A DNA stretch of 64,000 bases, taken from Arthrobacter sp. zg-Y1110 (GTDB lineage Bacteria; Actinomycetota; Actinomycetes; Actinomycetales; Micrococcaceae). Location: positions 2,852,001-2,916,000 of the forward strand of contig NZ_CP104272.1 in assembly GCF_025244865.1 (NCBI RefSeq). Reading direction: 5' to 3'. A model generated the notes under the pieces. That model ran no database searches. It worked only from the letters and a program-made list of their open reading frames with translations, and was not told where the DNA came from. This document shows positions 35,793 through 44,560 of this stretch, piece after piece. The position numbers were made by a program, and so were the translations under genes. Positions within the stretch are counted from its first letter, which is position 1. Each line of letters starts with the position of its first letter.

Positions 35793-36752
35793 CTACGCTG
35801 CCCCCGCTTCGCTGGAGAGAACCCCGGCGCCGGCGCGGCCGGTCTGGCGGGCGGCATAGGCAGCCGCTGCTTCACGCACCCAGGCTCCGTCTTCGTGGGC
35901 CTCCCGCCGTCGGGCCAGCCGCTGCGAGTTGCACTGGCCGCGCCCGGCGAGGATTTCGGAGAACTCGTCCCAGTCCAGCGGCCCGTGTTCCCAGCGCCCT
36001 GTCTCCTCGTTGTACCGGATATCCGCATCGGGAAGGGTCAGCCCAAGGACCTTCACTTGCTCGACGATCATGCCGACAAAACGGGAACGCAGCTCGTCGT
36101 TGGAGAAGCGTTTGATGTTCCACGCCATGGACTGCCGGGAGTTCGGTGAATCCTCGTCCGGCGGCCCGAACATCATCAGCGACGGGGCGTACCAACGGTT
36201 GATTGCATCCTGGGCCAGCTCCCGCTGCGCAGGGGTGCCGTTGGCCAGTTCCAGCAGGATTTCGAAGCCCTGCCGCTGGTGGAAGGACTCCTCTTTGCAG
36301 ATCCGCACCATGGCCCGCCCGTAGGGACCGTAGGAGGCACGGCAGAGCGGGACCTGGTTGCAGATGGCGGCGCCGTCCACCAGCCAGCCGATGGCACCCA
36401 TATCCGCCCACGTCAGCGTGGGGTAGTTGAAGATGCTCGAGTAGCGCGCCTTGCCGGCAATGAGGTCGGCAGTCATTTGATCCCGCGGAGTGCCCAGGGT
36501 TTCAGCGGCGGAGTAGAGGTAAAGTCCGTGGCCTGCTTCGTCCTGCACCTTCGCCATCAGGATCGCTTTGCGTTTCAGGGACGGCGCACGGGTGATCCAG
36601 TTTGCTTCCGGCTGCATGCCGATGATTTCCGAGTGTGCGTGCTGGGAGATCTGCCGGACCAGCGTCTTTCGGTACCCGTCGGGCATCCAGTCCCGCGGCT
36701 CCACCCGGGCATCCGCTGCAATGAGTGCGTCAAAATACTCTTGCCCGCTCAT
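35793..36752 (-). CDS. paaA: Phenylacetyl-CoA epoxidase catalytic subunit PaaA
   Basis: This 319-residue di-iron oxygenase subunit epoxidises phenylacetyl-CoA. The di-iron helices are visible as [20 protein letters not shown] (E-x-x-H near residue 72) and [19 protein letters not shown] (E-x-x-H near residue 152). [11 protein letters not shown] and the C-terminal [14 protein letters not shown] are also PaaA-type. It is the first gene of the operon, behind a promoter with a TetR-type palindrome. Confidence 0.96.
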   Translation of the reverse strand: MSGQEYFDALIAADARVEPRDWMPDGYRKTLVRQISQHAHSEIIGMQPEANWITRAPSLKRKAILMAKVQDEAGHGLYLYSAAETLGTPRDQMTADLIAGKARYSSIFNYPTLTWADMGAIGWLVDGAAICNQVPLCRASYGPYGRAMVRICKEESFHQRQGFEILLELANGTPAQRELAQDAINRWYAPSLMMFGPPDEDSPNSRQSMAWNIKRFSNDELRSRFVGMIVEQVKVLGLTLPDADIRYNEETGRWEHGPLDWDEFSEILAGRGQCNSQRLARRREAHEDGAWVREAAAAYAARQTGRAGAGVLSSEAGAA

Positions 36753-36816
36753 GGTTTCTCCGCTTCCAATTGCGCCGAACAGCAGTCATTTCGACCAGTA
36801 GCCGCCCGCTGAATAA

Positions 36817-36862
36817 TTACCGACCGTTCGTTCAGGATATGGAGGCGGAATGGGCGCGTCAA
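36817..36862 (-). promoter_or_regulatory. paaA promoter with TetR-type operator
   Basis: On the minus strand ttgacg (36862-36857), a 17-bp spacer and tatcct (36839-36834) form a good sigma-70-type promoter. The palindrome-like ACCGACCGTTCGTTCAGG (plus strand 36819-36836) overlaps the -10, so a bound repressor would block the polymerase. Similar boxes occur before paaI and paaZ; the one before paaZ lies at the same 65-bp distance from its ATG. Confidence 0.75.
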
Positions 36863-36916
36863 GAGGCAGGCTATGTAAAACTGGTGAGTAGATGTTGCGG
36901 TGCGGAAAGGACAGTT

Positions 36917-37666
36917 ATGGGTGTTCCAGAGCCCGACGCCGGCCGTCGGGCCATCCGCGCGGGCGCAGCTTCGGGCAGCAGCGGATCCTCTGCGGAGCAG
37001 GCGGGCCTTGAGGAGGTCGGCGCAGGTCCGGCAGGCGCCGGGCTGGCAGGAACCAGACCGGCAGGTGCCGAGCTGGCGGGCTCCGAGCAAGTAGGCGCCG
37101 AGCCGGCAGGCGCCGAAGAGGCGCGCTCCGAGCAAGCAGGTGCCGAGCAGGCGGAGACCGGACCGGCAGAGCGGACATCCGCCGCCGTCGTCATCGTCCC
37201 TACGCTTTTGGGACTGCTGGGTTTCTTCGCCGTGTCGGCAGCTGTGACTGCTGAAGAAGCGACCGTCAGCGTCACCGTTCCGGGGTTGCTGCTGGCCCTT
37301 ACCGCCATGGTGGTGGCCGGAGTCAGCCCGCTCTACGCAGTGAATCCCACCTGGGGATCCCTGCGGCGGCCTGCCTTCTTACTGGCTGCCTGTCTCCTGA
37401 TGGAGACCGTATTGTTCCTGTTCGCGCCGGAGGTGATCCTGTTCTCGCTGCCGGCGCTGCCGCTGGCTCTGTGCGGAGGAGGCGTCCTGCTGTCCACGAG
37501 CCTGTGGGGCCAGTTCCGCAAGGGTCCGGCACCCGAGCCGGTGCTGCTTCCCCGGCACCAAGCCGCCGCACGCTCCTTCACCTCCACTTTGCTGGTGGTG
37601 GCAGTGAACTGGGCACTCTTCCTCGCCGCCGGTGCACTCTGCGCCTGGCTGCTGCTCGGGGACTAG
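36917..37666 (+). CDS. Membrane protein with N-terminal pentapeptide-like GAxxA repeat
   Basis: This 249-residue protein of unknown function has about five hydrophobic segments from residue 88 on. Residues 35-84 are ten degenerate five-residue units of the form GAxxA (GAGPA, GAGLA, GTRPA, GAELA and so on) rich in Ala, Gly and Glu, placed before the first membrane segment and thus probably cytoplasmic. A gaaagga site precedes the ATG at 36917. It is divergent from paaA. The repeat is not the canonical A(D/N)Lxx pentapeptide repeat. Confidence 0.75.
   Translation: MGVPEPDAGRRAIRAGAASGSSGSSAEQAGLEEVGAGPAGAGLAGTRPAGAELAGSEQVGAEPAGAEEARSEQAGAEQAETGPAERTSAAVVIVPTLLGLLGFFAVSAAVTAEEATVSVTVPGLLLALTAMVVAGVSPLYAVNPTWGSLRRPAFLLAACLLMETVLFLFAPEVILFSLPALPLALCGGGVLLSTSLWGQFRKGPAPEPVLLPRHQAAARSFTSTLLVVAVNWALFLAAGALCAWLLLGD
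37019..37168 (+). repeat. Ten degenerate 15-bp units encoding GAxxA pentapeptides
   Basis: The repeat is in frame within the gene at 36917 and follows a strict five-residue period, with Gly-Ala at the start of most units and Ala at the end. Units differ at the DNA level, so this is an older or selected array rather than a fresh duplication. Confidence 0.8.
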
Positions 37667-37782
37667 CCTGCCCGGGGATTAACCTGCCCGGGGATTGGCC
37701 CACGGCCAACCCGGCGGCTGCCGCGGGGCTAAGCCGCGAGCATAACGGCAGCGCGGTCCTTCGACGCCGCCGCCGGGATGGA

Positions 37783-37788
37783 TATATT
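37783..37788 (+). promoter_or_regulatory. Leaderless -10 element of the S9 peptidase gene
   Basis: tatatt (37783-37788) lies six bases before the ATG at 37795, with no ribosome site between. A weak ttcgac (37760-37765) sits 17 bp upstream as a possible -35. The mRNA would start at or beside the start codon. Confidence 0.6.
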
Positions 37789-37794
37789 CGAAGC

Positions 37795-39972
37795 ATGACT
37801 ACTCCCCTTCCTCCGGTTGCCAAGAAAGTCCCCACCGGACGTACCCGCCACGGTGACACGTTCATTGACAACTATGAGTGGCTCCGGGAGAAGGAAAACC
37901 CGGAGGTGGTGGAACACCTCAAGGCAGAGAACGCCTACTCCGCCGCGATGACGGCAGATCAGGAAGAGCTGCGCGGGCAGATCTTCAACGAAATCAAGAA
38001 CCGCACCGAGGAAACGGACCTGTCCGTTCCGGCACGCAAAAAGGGCTGGTGGTATTACACCCGCACCGAGGAAGGCAAGCAGTACGCCATCCACTGCCGC
38101 ACGGCCGCGCAGGACACCGGGAACCTCGACGCCGATTGGACGCCGCCCGCCGTCGTCCCCGGTGTTCCGGTTCCGGGCGAGCAGATCCTCGTGGACGGCA
38201 ACGCCGAGGCCGAAGGCAAGCCGTTCTTCTCGCTCGGCGGCCTGGCGGTCACCGAAGACGGCAACCTGCTGGCCTACTCCGAGGACAACGCCGGAGATGA
38301 GCGGTTCACGCTGCGGATCAAGGATCTGCGCACCGGCGACCTGCTGCCGGACGTCATTTCCAACGTCTTCTACTCGTTGGCCTTTTCCCCCGACGGCCGC
38401 CGCGTCTTCTACACCGTGGTGGATGATTCCTGGCGTCCGTACCAGGTCAAGGCCCACACGCTCGGCACCCCGGTGGAGGACGACGTCGTCATCTACCAGG
38501 AAGACGACATCGCCATGTGGACCGGCTTCGATCTCTCGGCGGACCGCCGGCAGCTGCTGATCGGCATCAGCAGTTCCGAGTACAGCGAATACCGGGTCCT
38601 GGACTTCGACGACCCCTCCGACACCGTCCGCACGCTGATCCCGCGCAGCGAGCGCATCCTTTACGAAGCCGAGCCGCTGACCCTGGACGGCGCACGCAAA
38701 TACCTGGTGACGCACAACCGGAACGCCCTGAACTCGATGCTCTCGCTCGTTGCCGAAGAGGAATTCGCCAAGCCGCTGGCGGACCAGCACTGGGACACTG
38801 TCATTGCCCACGATGACACCGTGCGCGTCAACGGTGCCGCCGTAACCCGCACCCATGTGCTCGTGTCGGTCCGCAAGGACACCACCGAGCGGGTGCAGAT
38901 CCTCCCTGTGGAAGGTCTGGGCACCCCGGCGCAGAGCGCGCCCGTGGAACCTGCCTTCGACGAAGAGCTTTACACGGCCAACCTGGCCAACGCCGAGTTT
39001 GATTCCCCGATCGCCCGCCTCAGCTACACCTCCTACCTCACGCCTCCGCGCGTCTACGACTACGTGCTGGCCACCGGAGAGCTGGAGCTGCGGAAGGAAA
39101 CCCCTGTGAAGGGCGGTTACCGTTCCGAGGAGTACGTGGCCGAGCGGGAATGGGCGACGGCGGCGGACGGCACCCGCATTCCGCTCTCCGTCATCCGCCG
39201 GGCGGACCTGCAGCAGGACGGCAGCAACCCGGCACTGGTCTACGCGTACGGCAGCTACGAGCTGAGCATGGATCCGGCGTTCAACATCGCCCGGCTGTCG
39301 CTGCTGGACCGCGGCGTCGTCTACGTGGTGGCGCACATCCGCGGCGGCGGCGAGATGGGCCGCGCCTGGTATGACAACGGCAAGAAGCTGAACAAGAAGA
39401 ACACCTTCACCGACTTCGTGGATGCCACGGACTGGGTTGCCGCCTCGGGCTGGGCGGATCCGGACCGGATCGCCGCAATGGGCGGTTCCGCCGGCGGGCT
39501 GCTGATGGGCGCCGTCGCAAACCTGGCCCCGGAAAAGTACCGTGCCATCGTGGCACAGGTGCCTTTCGTGGATGCACTGACCACCATCCTGGATCCCGAG
39601 CTGCCGTTGTCGGCCCTGGAATGGGAGGAATGGGGAAACCCCATCACCGATCCGGAGGTCTACCGGTACATGAAGGAGTACAGCCCGTACGAGAACATCC
39701 GGGCCGTGGACTACCCGCAGATCGCGGCGGTCACCAGCTTCAACGACACCCGCGTGCTGTACGTCGAACCGGCCAAGTGGGTGGCGCAGCTGCGCGAGAC
39801 CACTACCGGCAGCGAACCGATCGTCCTGAAGATCGAAATGGACGGCGGCCACGGCGGAGCATCGGGCCGGTACGAGGCGTGGAAGGACCGGGCGTGGGAC
39901 TACGCGTTTATCCTGTCCGCGCTCGGCGCCCGGGAACTGCTCCCCGCCGACCGCCGGGAAAACGCAGCCTAG
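37795..39972 (+). CDS. ptrB: Prolyl-oligopeptidase-family serine peptidase (S9, oligopeptidase B-like)
   Basis: This 725-residue cytoplasmic peptidase has an N-terminal beta-propeller and a C-terminal alpha/beta-hydrolase domain. The triad is S565 in GGSAGG, D651 in SFNDTRV and H686 in DGGHGGASG. The N-terminal YEWLREKENPEVVEHLKAEN is typical of S9A enzymes; AYGSYELSMDPAFNIARLSLLDRG resembles oligopeptidase B, which cleaves after basic residues. I cannot separate oligopeptidase B from prolyl oligopeptidase with certainty. The ATG at 37795 is set by the -10 element immediately before it. Confidence 0.9.
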   Translation: MTTPLPPVAKKVPTGRTRHGDTFIDNYEWLREKENPEVVEHLKAENAYSAAMTADQEELRGQIFNEIKNRTEETDLSVPARKKGWWYYTRTEEGKQYAIHCRTAAQDTGNLDADWTPPAVVPGVPVPGEQILVDGNAEAEGKPFFSLGGLAVTEDGNLLAYSEDNAGDERFTLRIKDLRTGDLLPDVISNVFYSLAFSPDGRRVFYTVVDDSWRPYQVKAHTLGTPVEDDVVIYQEDDIAMWTGFDLSADRRQLLIGISSSEYSEYRVLDFDDPSDTVRTLIPRSERILYEAEPLTLDGARKYLVTHNRNALNSMLSLVAEEEFAKPLADQHWDTVIAHDDTVRVNGAAVTRTHVLVSVRKDTTERVQILPVEGLGTPAQSAPVEPAFDEELYTANLANAEFDSPIARLSYTSYLTPPRVYDYVLATGELELRKETPVKGGYRSEEYVAEREWATAADGTRIPLSVIRRADLQQDGSNPALVYAYGSYELSMDPAFNIARLSLLDRGVVYVVAHIRGGGEMGRAWYDNGKKLNKKNTFTDFVDATDWVAASGWADPDRIAAMGGSAGGLLMGAVANLAPEKYRAIVAQVPFVDALTTILDPELPLSALEWEEWGNPITDPEVYRYMKEYSPYENIRAVDYPQIAAVTSFNDTRVLYVEPAKWVAQLRETTTGSEPIVLKIEMDGGHGGASGRYEAWKDRAWDYAFILSALGARELLPADRRENAA

Positions 39973-40054
39973 GCGGACGGGGCATTCTGCGTAGCCCGCA
40001 TCGCCGAGCGAGGAACGAGCGAGGTGTCGAAGGGCGGCAGGATGTCCCGGTAGC

Positions 40055-41107
40055 CTAGGCGGACTCCCGGACCACCAGTTCCGGCGGGTAGACGACAGGC
40101 TCCAGATGTGAACCCGGCTCTTCGATTTCGCGCAGCAGCATCTCTGCGGCCCGCCGGGCCATCTCGACCATCGGGTTGACCACCGTGGTGAGGCCCGGCG
40201 TGCTGGAGGATGCGAGCCGGTGGTTGTCGTATCCCACCAGCGCCACGTCGCCGGGCACGGACAGTCCGCGCCCGCGCAGCACCTCCAGTACGCCCAGCGC
40301 CATCGGGTCGGAGGCGGCAAAGATGGCGTCTATGCCCGGGTCGGCGTCGAGCAAGCGGGCCGCGGCAGCTGCACCGCCCTCGGTGGTGAAGTGTCCGGAT
40401 TCGACGCCGGCCGGTTCCAGGCCGGCCTCGGCCAGTCCCAGCCGCCATCCTTCGGTCCGGTCCTGGGCGGCCGTCATGTCCGCCGGCCCGGTGACCGTGG
40501 CGATCCGCCGGTAGCCGCGGCCCGTAAGGTGCCGGGCAGCGAGCAGTCCGCCGGTTCGGTTATCCGTATCCACGAAAGCCAGCCCGGCGCGGTCCTGCCA
40601 CGGCCGGCCGATGAACACGGCGGGCAGCGTTGCGTCCGCCAGTTCGGTTTCCAGGGCATCGGCTTTGTGGTGGGAAACGATGATGGCTCCGTCCACGTGT
40701 CCGCTGCGCAGGTATCGGATGAACTGCCCTTCCTTCTCCCCCTGCCGGGCAATCAGCAGTACCAGCTGCACCTCGGTATCCTTCAACGCCTCCGTGATTC
40801 CGTTCAACGTCATGGCGAAGAAGGGATCCACCAGGACCCGGCCATCCGGCTCCGGGATCACCAGGGCAATGGAATCGGCGCGGCTGGTGGCCAGGGAACG
40901 GGCCGCACGGTTGGGCGTGAAACCCAACTCCCCAATCGCCGCGTCGATGGCGGCCTGCGTCTGGGCGCTGACCCGGGCACCGCCGTTGATGGCTCGGGAG
41001 ACGGTCGAGCGGGAAACACCGGACAGCGCCGCCACGTCTTCCAGCGTGGGGCTGCTGCGTCGGGGTTTCACCGCCCCGTTCCGGGGCCCGGGCTTAAGGC
41101 TGCTCAT
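40055..41107 (-). CDS. cebR: LacI-family repressor, CebR-like
   Basis: This 350-residue repressor has an N-terminal LacI helix-turn-helix (TLEDVAALSGVSRSTVSRAI near residue 20) and a periplasmic-binding-like sensor domain with the VDTDNRTGG and ASDPMALGVLEVL marks. Its ATG overlaps the bglC stop as ATGA. It is the last gene of cebE-F-G-bglC-cebR, and the operon promoter carries two copies of the 14-bp CebR box known from Streptomyces. Release by cellobiose is expected from that family but not shown here. Confidence 0.9.
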   Translation of the reverse strand: MSSLKPGPRNGAVKPRRSSPTLEDVAALSGVSRSTVSRAINGGARVSAQTQAAIDAAIGELGFTPNRAARSLATSRADSIALVIPEPDGRVLVDPFFAMTLNGITEALKDTEVQLVLLIARQGEKEGQFIRYLRSGHVDGAIIVSHHKADALETELADATLPAVFIGRPWQDRAGLAFVDTDNRTGGLLAARHLTGRGYRRIATVTGPADMTAAQDRTEGWRLGLAEAGLEPAGVESGHFTTEGGAAAAARLLDADPGIDAIFAASDPMALGVLEVLRGRGLSVPGDVALVGYDNHRLASSSTPGLTTVVNPMVEMARRAAEMLLREIEEPGSHLEPVVYPPELVVRESA

Positions 41108-42573
41108 CGTTTCGACGATACGACATACGCAGGTGTAGCGGTGCCCGGCACCGGCAGGGCCGGGGGCAGGGCATTGGCGGCCGCCGCTTCCGCGTACCAG
41201 AGCCCGCTCGCCTTGGGCGTGCGCTGCAGTGTTTCGTAATCGACGTGCACAATGCCGAACCGCTTGGCGTACCCCCAGGCCCACTCAAAGTTGTCCATCA
41301 GCGACCAGGCAAAGTAGCCGCGGACATCGACGCCGTCCGCCGCCGCCTCCTGCACCGCCGCCAGATGCGAACGGATGAAGTCGAGTCGATCCAGGTCCTG
41401 CACGGTCCCGTCGGCCACTACGTCATCATCGAAGGCTGCACCGTTCTCGGTGATGTACAGCGGCACGCCCGCCGGACCGGTGTAGTCGCGCTGCAGCCGG
41501 TTCAGCAGCCGCCGGAGTCCCTCGGGCTGGATCTCCCACCCCATGTTCGTTCGCGGTAGTCCGCGCGGCACGGCATGGATCCCGTCCGCGGCAGGATACG
41601 GGCTGGCCGTGGGACGGGCCGACGGCGCCGCCGTCGTCAGGGGTGCCGTCGGCGGGGTCTTGGTGAGGGCATCACCGTGGTAGTAATTCACCCCCAGGAA
41701 ATCGATGGGCGAACTGATGATGGCCAGGTCTCCGTCCCGGACGTGGGACTCGAAACCATAGGGAGCGAGGTCCGCCACCACATCCTCGGGGTACTTCCCG
41801 TGGAAGACGGGGTCCGCGAACATCCGGTTGAACTGCCCGTCGATCCGGCGGGCTGCGTCGACGTCGTCGGGGTTCCGCGGATCGGCGGGATCGGCGACCG
41901 TGAAGTTCAGGGTCAGGCCGGTGTCCAGGCCAGGATCACGGCCCTTGAGCGCCTGGACGGCAAGTCCGTGCGCCAACAAAAGGTGATGGTTGGCGGCAAC
42001 CGCGAGTTTTCGGTCCTGCAGCCCGGGTGCGTGCTCGCCGCTGGCGTAGCCCACATAGGCGGAGCACCAGGGCTCGTTCAGGGTGGTCCAGGCCCGCACC
42101 CGGTCGCCCAGCACGTCGTGGACGCTGAGGGCGTAATCGGCAAACCGATAGGCAGTGTCCCGGTTCGCCCAGCCGCCCTGGTCCTGCAGGGCCTGCGGCA
42201 GGTCCCAGTGGTACAGGGTCAGCCACGGCTGGATCCCGGCGTCGAGCAGCGAATCCGTCAGCCGGCTGTAGAAGTCGAGCCCCGCAGCGTTGACCGGGCC
42301 GCCGTCTGGCCGGATCCGCGCCCAGGAGGTGGAGAACCGGTAGGAGTCCAGGTTCAGTGACTTCATGAGGGCCACATCATCATCCATCCGGTGATAGTGG
42401 TCGCAGGCGACGTCTCCGGTGTCACCGTTCACCACTGCCCCGGGAATACGGCTGAAAGTGTCCCAGATGGAATCCTTCCGGCCGTCTTCCGAAGCAGCGC
42501 CCTCCACCTGGTAGGCGGCGGTCGCCGCACCCCACACGAACCCGGACGGGAATGATGCGTTGTCCGTGGTCAT
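41104..42573 (-). CDS. bglC: GH1 beta-glucosidase (intracellular)
   Basis: This 489-residue family-1 glycosidase hydrolyses cellobiose and cello-oligosaccharides in the cytoplasm, since it has no signal peptide. The acid/base is E167 in TLNEPW and the nucleophile is E376 in YITENG. The N-terminal FPSGFVWGAATAAYQVEG is typical. I chose the ATG at 42573 because it overlaps the preceding permease stop as ATGA. It lies inside the ceb operon. Confidence 0.94.
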   Translation of the reverse strand: MTTDNASFPSGFVWGAATAAYQVEGAASEDGRKDSIWDTFSRIPGAVVNGDTGDVACDHYHRMDDDVALMKSLNLDSYRFSTSWARIRPDGGPVNAAGLDFYSRLTDSLLDAGIQPWLTLYHWDLPQALQDQGGWANRDTAYRFADYALSVHDVLGDRVRAWTTLNEPWCSAYVGYASGEHAPGLQDRKLAVAANHHLLLAHGLAVQALKGRDPGLDTGLTLNFTVADPADPRNPDDVDAARRIDGQFNRMFADPVFHGKYPEDVVADLAPYGFESHVRDGDLAIISSPIDFLGVNYYHGDALTKTPPTAPLTTAAPSARPTASPYPAADGIHAVPRGLPRTNMGWEIQPEGLRRLLNRLQRDYTGPAGVPLYITENGAAFDDDVVADGTVQDLDRLDFIRSHLAAVQEAAADGVDVRGYFAWSLMDNFEWAWGYAKRFGIVHVDYETLQRTPKASGLWYAEAAAANALPPALPVPGTATPAYVVSSKR

Positions 42574-43511
42574 CCCTTCACCGCTCCCTGCATGATTCCT
42601 GCAACCAGATGCCGTCCTGCGAGGGCAAAAACGATGAGCAGCGGAATGGTGGAGAGCACCACGCCGGCCAGGACCACCGAGTAGTCCACAAAGCGCGCTG
42701 ACTGCAGTTGCTGCAGTGCCACCGGCAGGGTGGGGTTCTGCGCATTGAGGACAATGAACGGCCAGAAGAAGTTGGTCCAGGTGGCAACGAAGGTGAACAG
42801 TGCCAGCATCGCGGCGGCCGGCCGCGCTGCGGGCAGGGCCACGTGCCAGAAGGCCTGCCACATGTTGGCGCCGTCCATCCGTACGGCTTCGATCAGTTCG
42901 TCCGGCAGCGCGTCCTGCAGGTACTGGGTCATCCAGAAGACACCGAAGGCGGTGACCAGCCCCGGAATGATGACGGCTCCCATGGTCCCGGTCCAGCCGA
43001 GCTTGGACATCACGATAAACAGCGGAATGACACCGAGCTGGGTGGGTACGGCCATCGTGGCCACTACGAAGACCAGCAGTGCCTTGCTGCCCCGGAAGCG
43101 CAGCTTCGCGAAGGCGAAACCGGCCAGGGAGGAGAAGATCACCACGGAAGCGGCCGTCACGGTGGAAACCAGGATGCTGTTGCCCAGGGCTTTCCAGAAC
43201 GGGATGGTATCCAGCACGGTGGCCGCGTTTGCGAAGAAGTTGCCGCCGGGAATCAGCGGGACTCCCTTGACGATCGCCGTGCTGTCATGGCTGGCCACCA
43301 GGACGGACCAGAGGATGGGGAGGGCAGAGCCGAGAATCACGGCCCCCAGCAGCCCGTAGGTAACGAAGCCCGGTCGCCGGTTGTATCCGCCGGTTTTCCG
43401 CCCGCCCCGTGCCGGGTGCGGCGGCTGCGCACCGCCGCGGTTCCGACGGCGCCGGGCGGTTTCGGCGGCGCGTTTGCCTGCCGTTTGTTCGACCATGGGT
43501 ACGGAGGTCAT
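42570..43511 (-). CDS. cebG: Cello-oligosaccharide ABC transporter permease CebG
   Basis: This 313-residue MalG-type inner-membrane permease has about six membrane segments and the EAA loop DELIEAVRMDGANMWQAFWHVALPAARPA. About 45 basic N-terminal residues precede the first segment. The ATG at 43511 overlaps the cebF stop as ATGA; a longer in-frame reading would be antisense-like and lacks support. It pairs with CebF. No ATPase gene is in the operon, so a shared MsiK-type ATPase elsewhere is expected. Confidence 0.92.
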   Translation of the reverse strand: MTSVPMVEQTAGKRAAETARRRRNRGGAQPPHPARGGRKTGGYNRRPGFVTYGLLGAVILGSALPILWSVLVASHDSTAIVKGVPLIPGGNFFANAATVLDTIPFWKALGNSILVSTVTAASVVIFSSLAGFAFAKLRFRGSKALLVFVVATMAVPTQLGVIPLFIVMSKLGWTGTMGAVIIPGLVTAFGVFWMTQYLQDALPDELIEAVRMDGANMWQAFWHVALPAARPAAAMLALFTFVATWTNFFWPFIVLNAQNPTLPVALQQLQSARFVDYSVVLAGVVLSTIPLLIVFALAGRHLVAGIMQGAVKG

Positions 43512-44467
43512 TTCCGTCCTCCCTGCGAGGCAATGCGGCGGGTGATGAGGAAATTGAGGGCCGCGATGAGCACGATGATGACGAACAGCAGCCAGGCGAC
43601 GGCGGACGCGCGGCCAAGGTTGCGCTGTCCCCAGCCCAGTTCCCAGATGTACATGGTGAGGGTCTGCCATTGCCGGTCGGCCCCGCCCAGGCCGTAGGCG
43701 TCAAAGACGCGCGGCTCGTCGAAAATCTGCAGGCCGCCGATGGTGGCGGTAATGACGACAAAGATGATGGTGGGCCGCAGCATGGGAACGGTTACCGAGA
43801 TGAACTGCCGCCAGCGGCTGGCGCCGTCGAGAATCGCCGCTTCATACATGTCCCGCGGCACGGCCTGCATGGCAGCCAGGAAGATCAGGGCGTTGTAACC
43901 TGTCCAGCGGAAATCGACCATGGTGGCGATGGCGATGTGGCTTGCCAGGGTGTTGGAGTGCCACGGAACGGGATCCAGGCCGATGGACGTCAACAGCCCG
44001 TTGATGGCGCCGGACTGGTCAGCGAAGACATTGCCGAAGATCAGGCCCACTGCCACGGGGGCAACCACGTAGGGAACCAGCACGCCCATACGCCAGAACG
44101 TCTTGGCACGCAGGTTCGCATCCAGGACGGCGGCAATGCCGATTGCCAGGATGATCTGCGGAACCGCCGAGATCAGGAAGATGCTGAAGGTGTTGCCTAC
44201 CGCATTCCAGAAGTAAGGCTGCGAGAGGACGAACGTGAAGTTCTCCGCGCCGCTGAATCCAAGGTTGCCGCCGATCAGGTTCCAGTTATGCAGCGAGACC
44301 CATCCGGTGTAGATCAGCGGGAACAGCCCGACAATCGCAAACAGGATGAAAAACGGTGAAATGTAGAGGTACGGGGAGACTTTTACGTCCCAACGGGCCA
44401 GCCGGCTGCTGAACCCTACCCGGCGTACCGGTGTCCGCGCTGCCGGCGGTTTAACGGTGACAGCCAT
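43508..44467 (-). CDS. cebF: Cello-oligosaccharide ABC transporter permease CebF
   Basis: This 319-residue MalF-type permease has about six membrane segments and the EAA loop RDMYEAAILDGASRWRQFISVTVPMLRP. The ATG at 44467 has aggaag six bases upstream; an ATG 21 bp earlier has none. It follows cebE across a 93-bp gap that contains a long hairpin. Confidence 0.92.
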   Translation of the reverse strand: MAVTVKPPAARTPVRRVGFSSRLARWDVKVSPYLYISPFFILFAIVGLFPLIYTGWVSLHNWNLIGGNLGFSGAENFTFVLSQPYFWNAVGNTFSIFLISAVPQIILAIGIAAVLDANLRAKTFWRMGVLVPYVVAPVAVGLIFGNVFADQSGAINGLLTSIGLDPVPWHSNTLASHIAIATMVDFRWTGYNALIFLAAMQAVPRDMYEAAILDGASRWRQFISVTVPMLRPTIIFVVITATIGGLQIFDEPRVFDAYGLGGADRQWQTLTMYIWELGWGQRNLGRASAVAWLLFVIIVLIAALNFLITRRIASQGGRK

Positions 44468-44507
44468 GGCTATCTTCCTAACGTCCAAGGGGTGTCGAAG
44501 TGTGGTT

Positions 44508-44547
44508 CCGGTGCCTGCGGCCGCTCTTACGCGGCCGCAGGCACCGG
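44508..44547 (-). terminator. 17-bp perfect hairpin between cebE and cebF
   Basis: The arms ccggtgcctgcggccgc (44508-44524) and gcggccgcaggcaccgg (44531-44547) enclose a 6-nt loop. There is no T-run, so it is more likely an mRNA stabiliser or partial terminator than a full stop. It would favour cebE over the membrane genes. Confidence 0.8.
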
Positions 44548-44560
44548 ACGCCTGTGGATG

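Noticed and set aside
34541..36028. Long N-terminal extension of PaaC
   Set aside because: The extra residues are read across paaB and part of paaA in another frame; the GTG overlapping the paaB stop gives the normal PaaC length.
37729..40320. Open frame of 863 codons on the minus strand across the S9 peptidase
   Set aside because: It is antisense to a protein with a complete catalytic triad and shows no domain; long antisense frames are common in GC-rich DNA with strong third-position bias.
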